Below, one piece after another: positions 42,281 through 52,760 of a stretch of 63,105 nucleotides of DNA (positions are counted from its first letter, which is position 1; the number at the start of each line of letters is the position of its first letter). The DNA comes from Nitrobacter winogradskyi (GTDB lineage: Bacteria > Pseudomonadota > Alphaproteobacteria > Rhizobiales > Xanthobacteraceae). Both the position numbers and the translations under genes were made by a program. The DNA is taken from assembly GCF_006539545.1 (NCBI RefSeq), contig NZ_BJNF01000050.1:1-63105 (forward strand). Reading direction: 5' to 3'. A model generated the notes under the pieces. The model searched no databases. It was not told the origin of the DNA and was given only the letters and a program-made list of their open reading frames with translations.

Positions 42281-43054
42281 GTGACCCAGCACTCGCGTGA
42301 CACACCGCAATTCTATCTGACGGCGCCTTCGCCGTGTCCGTATTTGCCCGATCGCAGCGAACGCAAGGTATTTACCCATCTGGTCGGCGAAAAGGCGGGC
42401 GAACTCAACGATCTGCTCACCCATGGCGGTTTTCGCCGCAGCCAGTCGATCGCCTACCGTCCGGCGTGCGACCAGTGCCGCGCCTGCGTTTCCGTACGGG
42501 TCATCGCTGATGAGTTTCAGTTGTCGCGCGGGGCTCGCAGGGTGCTGGCGCGCAACGCCGACATCGCCGGCAGCCTGCGTGCCGCAACGCCGACGTCAGA
42601 GCAATATTCGATATTCCGCGCCTATCTGGACCAGAGACATCGCCACGGCGGCATGGCCGATATGACGGTGCTGGATTACGCGATGATGGTGGAAGACAGC
42701 CACGTTGAAACCCGCATCATCGAATATCGCCGGCGCGGCACGGATGGCGGCGATAACAGACGCGGCGATCTTGTGGGAGTGGCGCTCACCGATGTGTTGA
42801 GTGACGGGCTCTCCATGGTCTATTCGTTCTTCGATCCGTCCGAGCAACACCGCTCGTTTGGCACCTTCATGATCCTCGATCACATATCCCGCGCGCGACA
42901 ACTGGGCCTGCCCTATGTGTATCTCGGTTACTGGATCGAGGGGTCGCGTAAGATGGATTACAAGGGCCGCTTCCTGCCACAGCAGCGCCTTGCGCCCACG
43001 GGCTGGCTGCGGGTGGATGCTGACGGCGAAACACAGCACGAAACAAGAGAATAG
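42281..43054 (+). CDS. bpt: Aspartate/glutamate leucyltransferase (Bpt)
   Basis: Aminoacyl-tRNA-protein transferase (257 aa) of the bacterial N-end rule, which attaches leucine to N-terminal Asp or Glu and thereby marks proteins for ClpAPS. N-terminal ATE domain: [20 protein letters not shown] and [13 protein letters not shown] with the paired Cys. C-terminal domain: [16 protein letters not shown] and [18 protein letters not shown]. The start is GTG at 42281. It follows the RDD gene by 81 bp on the same strand. The Bpt/Ate2 assignment rather than arginyl transfer is from family knowledge. Confidence 0.93.
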   Translation: MTQHSRDTPQFYLTAPSPCPYLPDRSERKVFTHLVGEKAGELNDLLTHGGFRRSQSIAYRPACDQCRACVSVRVIADEFQLSRGARRVLARNADIAGSLRAATPTSEQYSIFRAYLDQRHRHGGMADMTVLDYAMMVEDSHVETRIIEYRRRGTDGGDNRRGDLVGVALTDVLSDGLSMVYSFFDPSEQHRSFGTFMILDHISRARQLGLPYVYLGYWIEGSRKMDYKGRFLPQQRLAPTGWLRVDADGETQHETRE

Positions 43055-43084
43055 AGCAGGCCGGCCTGCGTCCCATGCCGCGGT

Positions 43085-44473
43085 CTATCCGGCAAACGTG
43101 TCCGCCAGCAGCTTCACGTTCAGGACCACGATCAGGCCAGCGACGATCCACGCCGCGACGGCGGTTCCGGTTGAAATCGCGAACTGACCCATCTTGCGCC
43201 GGTCCGAGACGAAGCGGACCAGCGGGATCACCGCGAACGGCAACTGCATAGACAGCACGACCTGGCTGAGAACCAGAAGCTGCGCGGTGCCGCTGTCGCC
43301 ATAGATGGCCGTGACGACGATAACAGGCACGATGGCGATGCCGCGCGTGACGAGCCGCCGCGCCCACATCGGCATCCGCAAATGCAGAAAGCCTTCCATC
43401 ACGATCTGGCCCGCGAGCGTCGCCGTCACCGTGGAGTTAATGCCGGAGGCGAGAAGAGCGACAGCGAACAATGTCGAGGCGATTCCGAGACCGAGCAGCG
43501 GCGACAGCAGCTTGAACGCGTCGCCGATTTCGGCCACCTCGGTGTGGCCGCTGCCGTGAAACACCGCTGCGGCCACGATCAGGATGGCGGCGTTGACGAA
43601 CAGGGCCAGCATCAACGCTATCGTACTGTCGGCTGTTGCCCATCGGATCGCGGTCCGCCGGCCTTCGTCGGTGCGCGGATAAGCCCTGGTCTGCACGATC
43701 GACGAATGCAGATAGAGATTATGCGGCATGACCGTCGCGCCGATGATGCCGATGGCGATGTAGAGCATCTCAGGATTGGTGACGATCTCGCGCGAGGGCG
43801 CGAAGCCGCGCAGAACCTCGGCGACCGGCGGCGCGGCGGCAATGATCTGGATCGCAAAGCAAACCGCGATCACGATCAACAACGCGACCACGAAAGCCTC
43901 AAGGAAGCGGAAACCTCGGTTCATCAGCAGCAACAGCAGAAAGGCATCCAGCGCCGCGATCAGCGCGCCGCCGATCAGCGGAATGCCGAACAGTAATTGC
44001 AGCGCGATCGCCGTGCCGATCACCTCTGCCAGATCGCAGGCGATGATCGCGGCCTCACAGGCCAGCCAGAGCATGCAATTGACGGGCCGCGAGTAGCTGG
44101 CGCGGCATGCCTGCGCGAGATCAAGACCAGCGGCGATACCGAGCCGCGCCGCCAGCGCCTGCAACAGGATCGCCATGAGGTTCGACAACAGGATGACGGA
44201 GAGTAGCGTGTAGCCGAACTGCGAGCCACCGGCGATGTCCGTGGCCCAGTTGCCGGGGTCCATGTACCCCACCGAGACCATGTAGCCCGGCCCCGCAAAG
44301 GCAAAAAGGCGGCGCAGCCAGTGCCCGTCCGCGGGAACCAGCACCGTCGCATGGACCTCCTCAAGGCTTGGACGGGCTGACGCTTCCGAATGCCAGCCAG
44401 TCTTCGTCGAAAGGGATCCCTGCGACGGCTCCGGTACCGGTTCGGGCGTCAATGCAGGTGTTTTCACATCCAT
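43085..44473 (-). CDS. mntH: Nramp-family divalent metal (Mn2+) transporter
   Basis: Proton-coupled Mn2+/Fe2+ importer (462 aa, about 11 helices). The metal-site motifs are DPGN at residues 72-75 (helix 1) and MPHNLYLHS (helix 6), both intact. A hydrophilic N-terminal region of about 55 residues precedes helix 1. The ATG at 44473 is chosen; an upstream TTG at 44491 is unlikely. A TTGCAA-N5-TTGCAA palindrome 30 bp upstream suggests control by a Fur/Mur-type manganese regulator. Confidence 0.94.
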   Translation of the reverse strand: MDVKTPALTPEPVPEPSQGSLSTKTGWHSEASARPSLEEVHATVLVPADGHWLRRLFAFAGPGYMVSVGYMDPGNWATDIAGGSQFGYTLLSVILLSNLMAILLQALAARLGIAAGLDLAQACRASYSRPVNCMLWLACEAAIIACDLAEVIGTAIALQLLFGIPLIGGALIAALDAFLLLLLMNRGFRFLEAFVVALLIVIAVCFAIQIIAAAPPVAEVLRGFAPSREIVTNPEMLYIAIGIIGATVMPHNLYLHSSIVQTRAYPRTDEGRRTAIRWATADSTIALMLALFVNAAILIVAAAVFHGSGHTEVAEIGDAFKLLSPLLGLGIASTLFAVALLASGINSTVTATLAGQIVMEGFLHLRMPMWARRLVTRGIAIVPVIVVTAIYGDSGTAQLLVLSQVVLSMQLPFAVIPLVRFVSDRRKMGQFAISTGTAVAAWIVAGLIVVLNVKLLADTFAG

Positions 44474-44502
44474 TGACCCCGTATGGACCAAGTATAACTT
44501 TA

Positions 44503-44519
44503 TTGCAACTCATTTGCAA
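44503..44519 (-). promoter_or_regulatory. Candidate Mur/Fur-type operator of mntH
   Basis: Perfect palindrome TTGCAA-CTCAT-TTGCAA, immediately followed by ATGCAT. It is placed 30 bp before the mntH start, and metal-responsive Mur boxes of rhizobia are TGCAA-rich palindromes in front of mntH/sit genes (from memory). Confidence 0.5.
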
Positions 44520-44647
44520 ATGCATTTAGCGCTGAGGCGCAGGCGGGTTCGTGACCACCTATTTGGCGCGACGCAGTGGTCCCGCTCAACTTATCGTCCG
44601 GATCATGGCTTCAGCGCTCGCGAAGCGCGTACGCCAGACGCCGGAAA

Positions 44648-45046
44648 CTAACGTTGGGTGTTCTCGCCGTATTCCCCGACGGCGGGAGAAGTCAGCAGAT
44701 CGAGCACCCTTTCGGGAGGACGGCAAATCCGCGCGCCCTTCGGCGTTTCCACGATGGGCCGCTGAAGCAGGATCGGATGGGCCACGATGAAATCAAGAAG
44801 CTGGTCATCGGTCCATTTGGGATTGCCGAGATCGAGTTCGGCATAGGGTGAGCCGTTCTCCCGCAGCAGCCCGCGTATGGATAGCCCGATGGCGTCAGCC
44901 AGCGCGCGAAGCCGCGCGCGGTCCGGCGGACGCTTGAGATACTCGATAATCACCGGCTCTTCGCCGCTTTGCCGGATTATCGCCAGCGTGTCGCGGGACT
45001 TGCTGCAGGACGGATTATGATAGATCGTCACGGTCATCGTCGGCAT
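44648..45046 (-). CDS. arsC: Arsenate reductase, glutaredoxin-coupled ArsC
   Basis: A 132-residue thioredoxin-fold reductase. The catalytic Cys is in YHNPSCSKSRDT (C14), and the arginines that bind arsenate in ArsC have counterparts in LLQRPIVETPKGARICRPPERV. No arsR or arsB is nearby, so it may be a stand-alone detoxification gene. The frame could start at the Met four codons later. It lies 24 bp downstream of parC on the same strand. Confidence 0.9.
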   Translation of the reverse strand: MPTMTVTIYHNPSCSKSRDTLAIIRQSGEEPVIIEYLKRPPDRARLRALADAIGLSIRGLLRENGSPYAELDLGNPKWTDDQLLDFIVAHPILLQRPIVETPKGARICRPPERVLDLLTSPAVGEYGENTQR

Positions 45047-45070
45047 CCGTTCAGATATCTGCGCACGAGG

Positions 45071-47320
45071 TCAAATCGCCCGGCCGAACTTGTTCGACTT
45101 CGGCAGGCCGTGCGCGAGGCGTCCGGCGTCGGCGCGGTTGCCGCGCCAGTCGGACAGATCCTTCCAGCTCAAGCTCTGCTCGCGGCCCGCGGAGTCCTTC
45201 CACGTCAGGCCGATCTTCGAATCGAATACGGCAACGTCTGACAGACCCGCACCCTTGTACTTCTGCAGCCGCACGCCGCGGCCGCGCGCCATCTCCGGCA
45301 CCTGATCGAGCGGGAAGACCACCATCTTGTGGTTGGTGCCGATGACCGCGACCTGATCGCCCGCGACCGTCGTGATCGCTTTCGCCTCGTTCGGCATCTC
45401 GACGTTGAGCACCTGCTTGCCCTTGCGCGTCGTGCTGACGCAATCGTCCTCATTGACGACGAACCCCTGCCCTTCGTGGCTCGCGATCAGGAATTTGCGC
45501 CCGCCGGTGTGGACGAACAGCGACACGAACGCCGCGTCCTGTTCCAGATCGATGAACAGGCGGATCGGTTCGCCATGCCCGCGTCCGCCCGGCAGCTTCG
45601 CGACGTCGAGCGAGTAGAATTTTCCGTTGGTGGCGAACAGCAGCAGCTTCGACGTGGTTTCAGCAAAGAACGCGAAGCCGAGCTTGTCGTCGGTCTTGAA
45701 GGACAGGTTCGACAGATCCTCGACGTGGCCTTTCAGTGTCCGCACCCATCCCTTGTCGGATACGACGACCGTGACCGGCTCACGCTCGACCAGCGACTCT
45801 TCCAGCGCGGCGAGATCATGCTCGGGCGCGTCCGCAAAAACGGTGCGGCGTTTGCCGAGCGGCGTCCTGGGGCCGAACACGTCGCGCACATTGCGCACCT
45901 GTTCGCCGACCTTCTCCCACTGCCTGGCTTCGGAGCCCAGCACGGCATTGATGCCCTTGAGTTCCGCCCGCAGGTCCTTGTCCTCGGTACGTATTTCCAT
46001 TTCCTCGAGCTTGCGCAGGCTGCGCAGGCGCATGTTGAGGATGGCTTCCGCCTGGACCTCCGTCAGCTTGAACGCCTTTATCAAGGCCGGCTTCGGCTCG
46101 TCCTCGGTGCGGATGATCCTGATGACCTCGTCGATGTTCAGATACGCGATCAGGTAGCCGCCAAGCACTTCCAGCCGATGCTCGATCTGCGCCTTGCGAT
46201 GGGCCGAACGCCGCAACAGCACGTCGCGCAGATGATCGAGCCATTCGCGAAGACATTCCGCGAGGCCGACAACCTTCGGAATCTTGCCCTTGATCAGGAC
46301 GTTGAGGTTCAGTGAAATGCGGCTTTCAAGCTCCGTGAGCCTGAACAGCGATTCCATCACCAGTTCAGGATCGACGTTGCGCGACTTCGGCTCGATGACG
46401 ACGCGAATGTCTTCGGCCGACTCGTCCCTGATGTCGCCGACCAGCGGCAGCTTCTTCTCGTTGAGGAGTTCGGCGATCTTCTCGATCAGCCGCGACTTTT
46501 GCACCAGCCACGGAATCTCGGTGACGACGATCACCCAGGTGCCGCGCGCGCCCTCCTCGCGATGCCACTTGGCGCGGGTACGGAAAGCACCCCTTCCGGT
46601 CGCATAGGCCTCGGCGATGCTCTCCTTGGAATCAATGATGATGCCGCCGGTCGGAAAGTCCGGCCCCTTGACCCATTTCAGCAGCGACTTCGACTTTGCG
46701 TCCGGCTTGTCGATCAGGTGCAGCGCGGCGTCGCAAAGCTCGGCTGCGTTGTGCGGAGGGATCGCGGTGGCCATGCCGACCGCGATACCCTGCGCGCCGT
46801 TGGCGAGCAGGTTCGGAAAGCCACCGGGCAGCACCACCGGCTCGCGACTCTGGCCGTCATAGTTGGGGCGGAACTCGACGGCGTCCTCGTCGATGCCGTC
46901 GAGCAGCAGCCGCGCCACGTCGGTCATGCGCGCTTCAGTGTAACGGTAGGCTGCCGGATTATCGCCGTCGATGTTGCCGAAGTTACCCTGGCCGTCGACC
47001 AGCGGATATCGCGAGGCGAAATCCTGCGCCAGCCGCACCATGGCGTCGTAGATCGCCTGATCGCCATGAGGATGGAATGAGCCCATCACATCGCCGACGA
47101 TCTTGGCGGACTTCTTGAAGGCCGAGCCTGGATCGAGCCGCAGCAGCCGCATCCCGTAGAGGATACGCCGATGCACGGGCTTCAAGCCGTCCCGCGCATC
47201 CGGCAAAGCGCGGTGCATGATGGTGGACAGCGCGTAGGCGAGATAGCGCTCTTCCAGCGCCTCCCGAAGCTGCACCTCGGCAATTTCGGCCGGCTCGGCC
47301 GGAATCAATCTTTTTCCCAT
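45071..47320 (-). CDS. parC: DNA topoisomerase IV subunit A
   Basis: Chromosome-decatenating type II topoisomerase subunit (749 aa). The N-terminal catalytic core begins [30 protein letters not shown]. The region [15 protein letters not shown] contains the DNA-cleaving Tyr context, and the C-terminal half has beta-propeller repeats. The GyrA-type GQRGGKG box is lacking, which supports ParC rather than GyrA. It follows recO on the same strand with a 50-bp gap. Confidence 0.95.
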   Translation of the reverse strand: MGKRLIPAEPAEIAEVQLREALEERYLAYALSTIMHRALPDARDGLKPVHRRILYGMRLLRLDPGSAFKKSAKIVGDVMGSFHPHGDQAIYDAMVRLAQDFASRYPLVDGQGNFGNIDGDNPAAYRYTEARMTDVARLLLDGIDEDAVEFRPNYDGQSREPVVLPGGFPNLLANGAQGIAVGMATAIPPHNAAELCDAALHLIDKPDAKSKSLLKWVKGPDFPTGGIIIDSKESIAEAYATGRGAFRTRAKWHREEGARGTWVIVVTEIPWLVQKSRLIEKIAELLNEKKLPLVGDIRDESAEDIRVVIEPKSRNVDPELVMESLFRLTELESRISLNLNVLIKGKIPKVVGLAECLREWLDHLRDVLLRRSAHRKAQIEHRLEVLGGYLIAYLNIDEVIRIIRTEDEPKPALIKAFKLTEVQAEAILNMRLRSLRKLEEMEIRTEDKDLRAELKGINAVLGSEARQWEKVGEQVRNVRDVFGPRTPLGKRRTVFADAPEHDLAALEESLVEREPVTVVVSDKGWVRTLKGHVEDLSNLSFKTDDKLGFAFFAETTSKLLLFATNGKFYSLDVAKLPGGRGHGEPIRLFIDLEQDAAFVSLFVHTGGRKFLIASHEGQGFVVNEDDCVSTTRKGKQVLNVEMPNEAKAITTVAGDQVAVIGTNHKMVVFPLDQVPEMARGRGVRLQKYKGAGLSDVAVFDSKIGLTWKDSAGREQSLSWKDLSDWRGNRADAGRLAHGLPKSNKFGRAI

Positions 47321-47370
47321 GAGGACGGGTTAACGCCTGCCGAGTCCGGCGACAAGGCGTGAATGACCTC

Positions 47371-48159
47371 TCATGTCGAGGGAGGGTTCAACTCAGCCAT
47401 GACGCGCGCGCCGTCCGCAATTGCCGCTGTCCGCTTTCGCACCACCGCATTGATGAACCCGGCGCGCGCGTCGGAATGGCCCTGCCCGCGCGGTTCCAGC
47501 ACATGGCGCAGCAGGAAGCGCCCGGTCAGTTGGAAGCCGTCCAGCAGGTCTTGTTCCGACCAGCCGTCTTGCTCGTCATGGGTGACGCGCAGAAACGGCG
47601 GCAGCGGCAACAGCCGGTCACGCCAGGGCTCGCCGGCCTGCCGAGACACCGCCCCGCCCGATTTCGGGGAAACGTAGATGAGGTCACCGGTTGCGCCGGT
47701 GGCCGCGCAGGCCGACAGATCGAGGCCGAAACCGAGTTCGCTCAGCATCGCCAGTTCAAACCGGATCAGATGGATCGCCGCGCCGCCCGCCTGATCAAAA
47801 TCGTCCAGCGTCCGTTCCAGCATCGCAAAGATGGCTTCATGCGGATCGCGCTCGGGCAACAGGCGCGCCAACGCCGCCAGATGGGTCACGCCATAGGTTG
47901 CATGTGACGAGGCGAGCAGGCTCGCCGCGCGCATCCGCGTTCCTTCCAGCGCGTAGGTACCGAGATGCTCGTCGAGCCGCGCCCGCCACAGCGCGCTGAC
48001 CGAATTCCCGGGTTGCAACAGCGGACGCATCCGTGATCCGGTCCCGCCACGCACGAGACCGAGATGACGTCCATGACTGCGGGTCAACAGCTCGACGATC
48101 GCCGAGGACTCGCCATGCCGCCGCACCCCAAGCACGATGCCGTCGTCAGTCCATTCCAT
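47371..48159 (-). CDS. recO: DNA repair protein RecO
   Basis: Recombination mediator of the RecFOR pathway (262 aa) that helps load RecA at gaps. The N-terminal OB fold starts [30 protein letters not shown], which is typical. The C-terminal half contains [26 protein letters not shown], the region corresponding to the zinc-finger part of other RecO proteins, with few Cys retained. It is downstream of era in the common rnc-era-recO order, with a small membrane-protein gene between. Confidence 0.93.
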   Translation of the reverse strand: MEWTDDGIVLGVRRHGESSAIVELLTRSHGRHLGLVRGGTGSRMRPLLQPGNSVSALWRARLDEHLGTYALEGTRMRAASLLASSHATYGVTHLAALARLLPERDPHEAIFAMLERTLDDFDQAGGAAIHLIRFELAMLSELGFGLDLSACAATGATGDLIYVSPKSGGAVSRQAGEPWRDRLLPLPPFLRVTHDEQDGWSEQDLLDGFQLTGRFLLRHVLEPRGQGHSDARAGFINAVVRKRTAAIADGARVMAELNPPST

Positions 48160-48218
48160 GGCGTCAGCCTACGGTATCGTTCCCTTTCGCAGCAATCCGA
48201 TTGCACCGGCTTGCCGCG

Positions 48219-48590
48219 TCATTCGAACCAGTCTTCCGCGTCATCGGAGAATGAAAAATACAGACCGGCTCCCGCCAGACCGGTTGAAAAAAAATCGATC
48301 GCGAACGCCGGGGTCAGTCCACCGTTCAATGAACCGAGCAGCGACAGCACCGAAAGCGCGAGCGCGACGACCAGCGCCCATCGCGCCCAATTCTTCCGTT
48401 GCCGTGCGGCGAGCCACACCAGCAGCAGAAAGAAAATGAACACCATGACGACGAACGTATCGGCGCTCGCCGCAGCCGCCCGATCGACACGGTCGGACGG
48501 ACGCGCGATGAACGCAGCCGACAACGTATCGATCAGGAGCGAAAGATACAGCAGAACCTCAAACCGCAGCACGTTTCTCGGGATCGTCAT
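48219..48590 (-). CDS. Small four-helix membrane protein, unknown
   Basis: A 123-residue membrane protein between era and recO, with helices at about residues 10-30, 38-58, 66-84 and 95-112. It ends in an acidic tail (SDDAEDWFE). The start ATG at 48590 (MTIPRNVLRFEVLLYLSLLID) is chosen over the longer frame to 48662, which overlaps era. No family name is recognised. The close spacing (14 bp after era) implies cotranscription. Confidence 0.7.
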   Translation of the reverse strand: MTIPRNVLRFEVLLYLSLLIDTLSAAFIARPSDRVDRAAAASADTFVVMVFIFFLLLVWLAARQRKNWARWALVVALALSVLSLLGSLNGGLTPAFAIDFFSTGLAGAGLYFSFSDDAEDWFE

Positions 48591-48604
48591 GCCGTAGCCC
48601 CCGC

Positions 48605-49516
48605 CTATTCCTTGGGAAACTCCAGTCCCATTTCCCGATAACGGTTTGGATCGTCGCCCCACTTCTCACGCACCTTCACGAACAGAAACAGGTGCACCGG
48701 CTGGCCGATAATCTCGCCGATCTCCTTGCGGGAGGAGGCGCCGATCGACTTTATCGTCGCGCCGTTCTTTCCCAGTACGATCTTACGCTGACTGTCGCGT
48801 TCGACAAAGATGGTCTGCTCGATGCGAACCGACCTGTCGTTGCGCTCGGTCCAGCTGTCGGTCTCGACCGTCGATTGATACGGCAGTTCCTGATGCAGAT
48901 GCCGGTAGATTTTCTCGCGGGTGATTTCGGCGGCGAGATGACGTAGCGGGGCGTCCGACATCTGGTCTTCCGGATAGTGAAACGGCCCTTCCGGCACGCG
49001 CCCGGCCAGCGCGAGGCGCAGATCATCGACGCCGTCGCCCGACAGCGCCGACACCATGAACGTTTCCTGGAACGCAAGACGTTCATTGGCCGCGCCGGCC
49101 AGCGCCAGCAGCTTTTCGCGGGCAACGAGGTCGATCTTGTTCAGCACCAGAATTTTCGGATGCGCCACGCCGGCGAGCTTCGTCAGGATGGCGTCTGCCT
49201 CTTCATCGATGCCCGAGCGCGCGTCGAGAAGCACGCAGACGAGATCGGCGTCGTGGGCCCCGCTCCATGCGGTCGAAACCATGGCGCGATCGAGCCGCCG
49301 CTTCGGGACGAATATTCCGGGGGTGTCGACGAGAATGATCTGGGCGTTGTTCTCGATAACGATGCCGCGGATCAGCGCGCGGGTGGTCTGCACCTTGCGC
49401 GAGACGATCGTGACCTTGGAGCCGACCAGCGCGTTCACCAGCGTCGACTTGCCGACATTCGGCGCCCCGATCAACGCCACGAAACCGCATCGCGAGGTCG
49501 GGCCGGCCTCGCTCAC
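48605..49516 (-). CDS. era: GTPase Era
   Basis: Essential GTPase for 16S rRNA maturation and 30S assembly (303 aa). G1 is GAPNVGKST at residues 17-25, G3 is DTPG, and G4 is NKID. The C-terminal KH domain includes KIVLGKNGATIKSIG. The start is a GTG that overlaps the rnc stop (GTGA). An intact rnc-era pair is standard in proteobacteria. Confidence 0.97.
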   Translation of the reverse strand: MSEAGPTSRCGFVALIGAPNVGKSTLVNALVGSKVTIVSRKVQTTRALIRGIVIENNAQIILVDTPGIFVPKRRLDRAMVSTAWSGAHDADLVCVLLDARSGIDEEADAILTKLAGVAHPKILVLNKIDLVAREKLLALAGAANERLAFQETFMVSALSGDGVDDLRLALAGRVPEGPFHYPEDQMSDAPLRHLAAEITREKIYRHLHQELPYQSTVETDSWTERNDRSVRIEQTIFVERDSQRKIVLGKNGATIKSIGASSRKEIGEIIGQPVHLFLFVKVREKWGDDPNRYREMGLEFPKE

Positions 49517-50313
49517 TTGACACCTTCACGAGCGATCATGGCGGATGCCGCGGCCTTCTCGGCCGCGCGCTTGCTGCCGCCGATACCTTCCGAGGACTCC
49601 AGCCCCGGCAATTCGACCGCAACGCGGAAGCGCGGATCGTGATGCGGCCCGGTACGCTCCACTTCGCGGTAAACCGGCGTCGGCAGCCCCTTGCCCTGCG
49701 CCCACTCCTGCAACACGGTCTTGGGGTCGCGCAGCGGCCGCACCGGCTTGCGCATCCGCTCGAGCCAGTTGCGCTCGACGAAAGCAGAGGCCGCCGCATA
49801 GCCGCCATCGAGATAGACCGCGCCGATCACCGCCTCGCAGATGTCGCCGAGCACGGACCGGCGCAGCCGCGCTCCCACGCCAGCGCCGACCGCGCCGAGC
49901 TTGACGCCCTCTTGCAGATCGAGCGACTTGGCGACATCGATACAGGTCTCCTTGCGCACGAGATCGGCCAGGCGCTTCGATAATTCGCCTTCGTCCGCCT
50001 TGGGAAACGCGCGGTAGAGCATGTCGGAGACCACAAGACCAAGCACATGATCGCCGAGAAATTCGAGACGCTGATAGCTATCGCAGCGTCCGCGCGATGA
50101 CTTCAGCGCCGAGACATGGGTGAAAGCCGTTGTGAGCAGCGAGATATCGGCGAACGTATGGCCGAGCCGCTGTTCGATCGCCGCCATGATCGCCTTGGTG
50201 CTGGTCCGGGCGCGCTTCTTCTTCGGGACAGGCGCCACCGGCTCCGTGCCCGACGGCGCGGCTACGTCTTCGGAGGTCGGAACGGGCTTAATGTCAGCCG
50301 ATTCATCCATCAT
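49513..50313 (-). CDS. rnc: Ribonuclease III
   Basis: Double-strand-specific endonuclease for rRNA processing (266 aa from the first ATG; a second ATG follows at 50310). The catalytic signature YQRLEFLGDHVLGLVV and the second acidic pair in GDICEAVIGAVYLDGG are intact, followed by the dsRNA-binding domain (PKTVLQEWAQGKG to GIGGSKRAAEKAAA). An extra N-terminal stretch of about 45 residues, rich in Pro, Lys and Glu, precedes the core. Its start overlaps the lepB stop (ATGA). Confidence 0.96.
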   Translation of the reverse strand: MMDESADIKPVPTSEDVAAPSGTEPVAPVPKKKRARTSTKAIMAAIEQRLGHTFADISLLTTAFTHVSALKSSRGRCDSYQRLEFLGDHVLGLVVSDMLYRAFPKADEGELSKRLADLVRKETCIDVAKSLDLQEGVKLGAVGAGVGARLRRSVLGDICEAVIGAVYLDGGYAAASAFVERNWLERMRKPVRPLRDPKTVLQEWAQGKGLPTPVYREVERTGPHHDPRFRVAVELPGLESSEGIGGSKRAAEKAAASAMIAREGVK

Positions 50314-51068
50314 CGTACGATGGAGAACATGCGATTCCAGCGGACGGCGGCGGGCCAGCGCCAGACCTGCCAGGCATGCTCTCCCTCCGCGATCGAAAAG
50401 AAGATCATCTGCGCGCGACCGACCAGATTCTCGAGCGGCACATAGCCGACCGCGGAAAGCACGCGGCTGTCGGTCGAGTTGTCGCGGTTGTCGCCCATCA
50501 TGAAGAAATGACCGGGCGGTACAACGTAGACATTGGTGTTGTCGTAAAATCCGTTGTCGACACAATCGAGCGTCTTGTAAGTGACGCCGTTCGGCAGCGT
50601 TTCCTGCCATTGCTTGACGCGCGCCGTCGCATCAGAGCCGCAAGGATCCTCACCGACGAAATCCGGCAGCCTTTCGCGCTGCACCGGGGCGTCGTTGATG
50701 TACAGCAGGCCCTCCTTCATCTGGATGCGGTCGCCCGGCAGTCCGATCACCCGCTTGATGTAGTCGGTGGTGTTGTCCTTCGGCAGACGAAACACTACGA
50801 CATCGCCCCTGCTCGGCTCGGAGCCGAACACCCGTCCCGAAAACAGCGGCGGCGAGAACGGGATGGAGTAATGACTATAGCCGTACGAGTACTTCGAAAC
50901 GAACAGATAGTCGCCGACCAGCAGCGTTGCCTTCATCGATCCCGAAGGGATGTTGAATGGCTGAAACAGGAAGGTCCGGATCACGAGCGCGATGATAAGA
51001 GCGTGGATCACGACACGGATGGTCTCGCCGACGCCGTTCTCAGTTTTGGTTCCGGATGTCACGCTCAT
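50310..51068 (-). CDS. lepB: Signal peptidase I
   Basis: Membrane-bound serine/lysine protease that removes signal peptides at the outer face of the inner membrane (252 aa). One N-terminal transmembrane helix (residues 16-37). The catalytic dyad is Ser44 in IPSGSMKATL and Lys105 in TTDYIKRVIGLPGD. The late GHFFMMGDNRDNSTDSR motif is complete. The ATG at 51068 is chosen; the frame to 51143 lacks similarity. It is first in a lepB-rnc-era string and lies 264 bp after acpS. Confidence 0.96.
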   Translation of the reverse strand: MSVTSGTKTENGVGETIRVVIHALIIALVIRTFLFQPFNIPSGSMKATLLVGDYLFVSKYSYGYSHYSIPFSPPLFSGRVFGSEPSRGDVVVFRLPKDNTTDYIKRVIGLPGDRIQMKEGLLYINDAPVQRERLPDFVGEDPCGSDATARVKQWQETLPNGVTYKTLDCVDNGFYDNTNVYVVPPGHFFMMGDNRDNSTDSRVLSAVGYVPLENLVGRAQMIFFSIAEGEHAWQVWRWPAAVRWNRMFSIVR

Positions 51069-51332
51069 CTCTTCCCTATGTCGGTGGCCGCCGCCTGGAA
51101 GCGATGGCAAAGCGCCTCTATGCGAAACGCGCCCGCTCCGCACACAATGCAGTGAATTCTGGCAGTCGACGAATCCGCAGGCAATTCGTCACGATTTGAG
51201 CTGATTCATCCTGATCTAGATAGCCTGCGGCGTTTTAGACGGTTGTTGGCGGCCACGCAATCAACCGCGTCGCGAAAAACAGATAACTAACTGATAAACA
51301 ACATATTTTAGTTTAAGCTGCCCGGAACCGGT

Positions 51333-51752
51333 TCAAGGTCTTCCTGGTGCGAAGGCCGAAATTATGACGAAAGCCTGCGCCAGCGGCCAGTCGTCCGTAA
51401 GGCTCACGTCAATGCGGACCTCAAGGCCGGGGGGCGTGAGCAGTTGCAGCCGCTGCAGCGCCCCGCCCGTAAGCATCATGGAGGGTTGCCCGGCCTGAAG
51501 ATTGACGACGCCCATGTCCCGCCACCATACACCCTGACGGATTCCGGTCCCGAGCGCCTTGGCGCACGCCTCCTTCGCGGCGAATCGCTTCGCATAGGTG
51601 GAGACCACCATTTTCTCATTGGTGGCGCGACGCTCCGCCTTGGCCCGCTCGACCTCCGTGAAGACCCGGTTGAGAAACCGATCGCCGTGACGCTCGATGA
51701 CTTTCGCCACCCGGCGGATATCGATCAGGTCGGATCCGATGCCAATGATCAT
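51333..51752 (-). CDS. acpS: Holo-[acyl-carrier-protein] synthase
   Basis: Phosphopantetheinyl transferase that activates acyl carrier protein (139 aa). The Mg-binding motifs GIGSDLIDI at the N-terminus and [17 protein letters not shown] in the middle are complete. The real start is ATG 51752, overlapping the pdxJ stop (ATGA). The long upstream frame lies within pdxJ and is a shadow. Confidence 0.95.
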   Translation of the reverse strand: MIIGIGSDLIDIRRVAKVIERHGDRFLNRVFTEVERAKAERRATNEKMVVSTYAKRFAAKEACAKALGTGIRQGVWWRDMGVVNLQAGQPSMMLTGGALQRLQLLTPPGLEVRIDVSLTDDWPLAQAFVIISAFAPGRP

Positions 51753-52519
51753 GCCGTCCGCGTCTTCAGTGTCGCGCGTCCGCGATCCATGGCCGCTCGC
51801 ATGGTGCGAACGGTCTCGGCGATGCCGACGAGCAGCGCCTCGCCCATCATGAAGTATCCGATGTTCAGTTCGGTGATCTCGGGCAGCGCCGCGATCGTCT
51901 CCGCCGTCGCGTAATCGAGGCCATGGCCGGCATGAACCTCGAGGCCCGCCGACCTGGCCAATGCGGCGCCTTCGACAATGCGGCGCCACTCCGCATCCGC
52001 CTTTCCGCTGTCACCCTCGACGACAGCATCGCACCAGCCGCCGGTGTGAATCTCGATCACGGGCGCGCGCAGTTTCGCCGCCGCCTCGATCTGCCTGGGA
52101 TCGGCGGCGATGAACAGCGAGACCCGGATGCCGGCGTCGTTCAGTTTCGCGATGAAAGGCGCCAGCGCGTTGTATTGGCCAGCCGCGTCGAGACCGCCTT
52201 CAGTGGTCAGTTCCTCGCGCCGCTCGGGGACCAGACAGACGGCGTGCGGCTGGGTGGCCAGCGCGATCCCCTGCATCTCCGCCGTCGCCGCCATCTCAAA
52301 ATTGAGGGGCTTTCCAATCTCGGCCTTGAGCCGCGCCATGTCGGAATCGCGAATATGACGGCGATCCTCGCGCAAATGCGCGGTGATGCCGTCGGCGCCG
52401 GCCGCGATCGCGGCAAGCGCTATTCGCACCACATCCGGCCGATCGCCACCGCGCGCGTTGCGGATGGTGGCGACGTGATCGACATTGACTCCAAGGCGTA
52501 GGGATTGAGAACTGGACAT
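51749..52519 (-). CDS. pdxJ: Pyridoxine 5'-phosphate synthase
   Basis: TIM-barrel enzyme (256 aa) that condenses deoxyxylulose 5-phosphate with aminoacetone phosphate in vitamin B6 synthesis. The N-terminal [28 protein letters not shown] and [13 protein letters not shown] with the terminal [15 protein letters not shown] are diagnostic. The pdxJ-acpS pair overlaps and is a common gene order. The ATG at 52519 is preferred over the frame from 52561. Confidence 0.96.
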   Translation of the reverse strand: MSSSQSLRLGVNVDHVATIRNARGGDRPDVVRIALAAIAAGADGITAHLREDRRHIRDSDMARLKAEIGKPLNFEMAATAEMQGIALATQPHAVCLVPERREELTTEGGLDAAGQYNALAPFIAKLNDAGIRVSLFIAADPRQIEAAAKLRAPVIEIHTGGWCDAVVEGDSGKADAEWRRIVEGAALARSAGLEVHAGHGLDYATAETIAALPEITELNIGYFMMGEALLVGIAETVRTMRAAMDRGRATLKTRTA

Positions 52520-52645
52520 CGAATGACTCTTGATCTGCTCCGCATCGCGGAAGCTCGGCATCGCGACGTTAAAGAACGTGCTCTCTCGAATGAAGAACTG
52601 GATGTAGTGTCAGGGACGATCGATTGCGACGCCCTTTCATAGCAT

Positions 52646-52721
52646 CTAGTGGTCCGATTCTAACATTCGCATCCGCGATGCGCGGCCGAATGGGTCGCGA
52701 ATGCCAAATTTACTCCACTAG
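52646..52721. repeat. Family 3 palindromic repeat, rsh-pdxJ gap
   Basis: A 76-bp element with CTAGTGG (52646-52652) and CCACTAG (52715-52721) ends and an inner CGCATC/GATGCG hairpin. An incomplete family 1 arm (GCGTCTGATTGAATCGGCAGCG) adjoins it at about 52730. It fills most of the gap between rsh and pdxJ. Confidence 0.65.
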
Positions 52722-52760
52722 AGCCTTTCCGCGTCTGATTGAATCGGCAGCGAACTCCAG

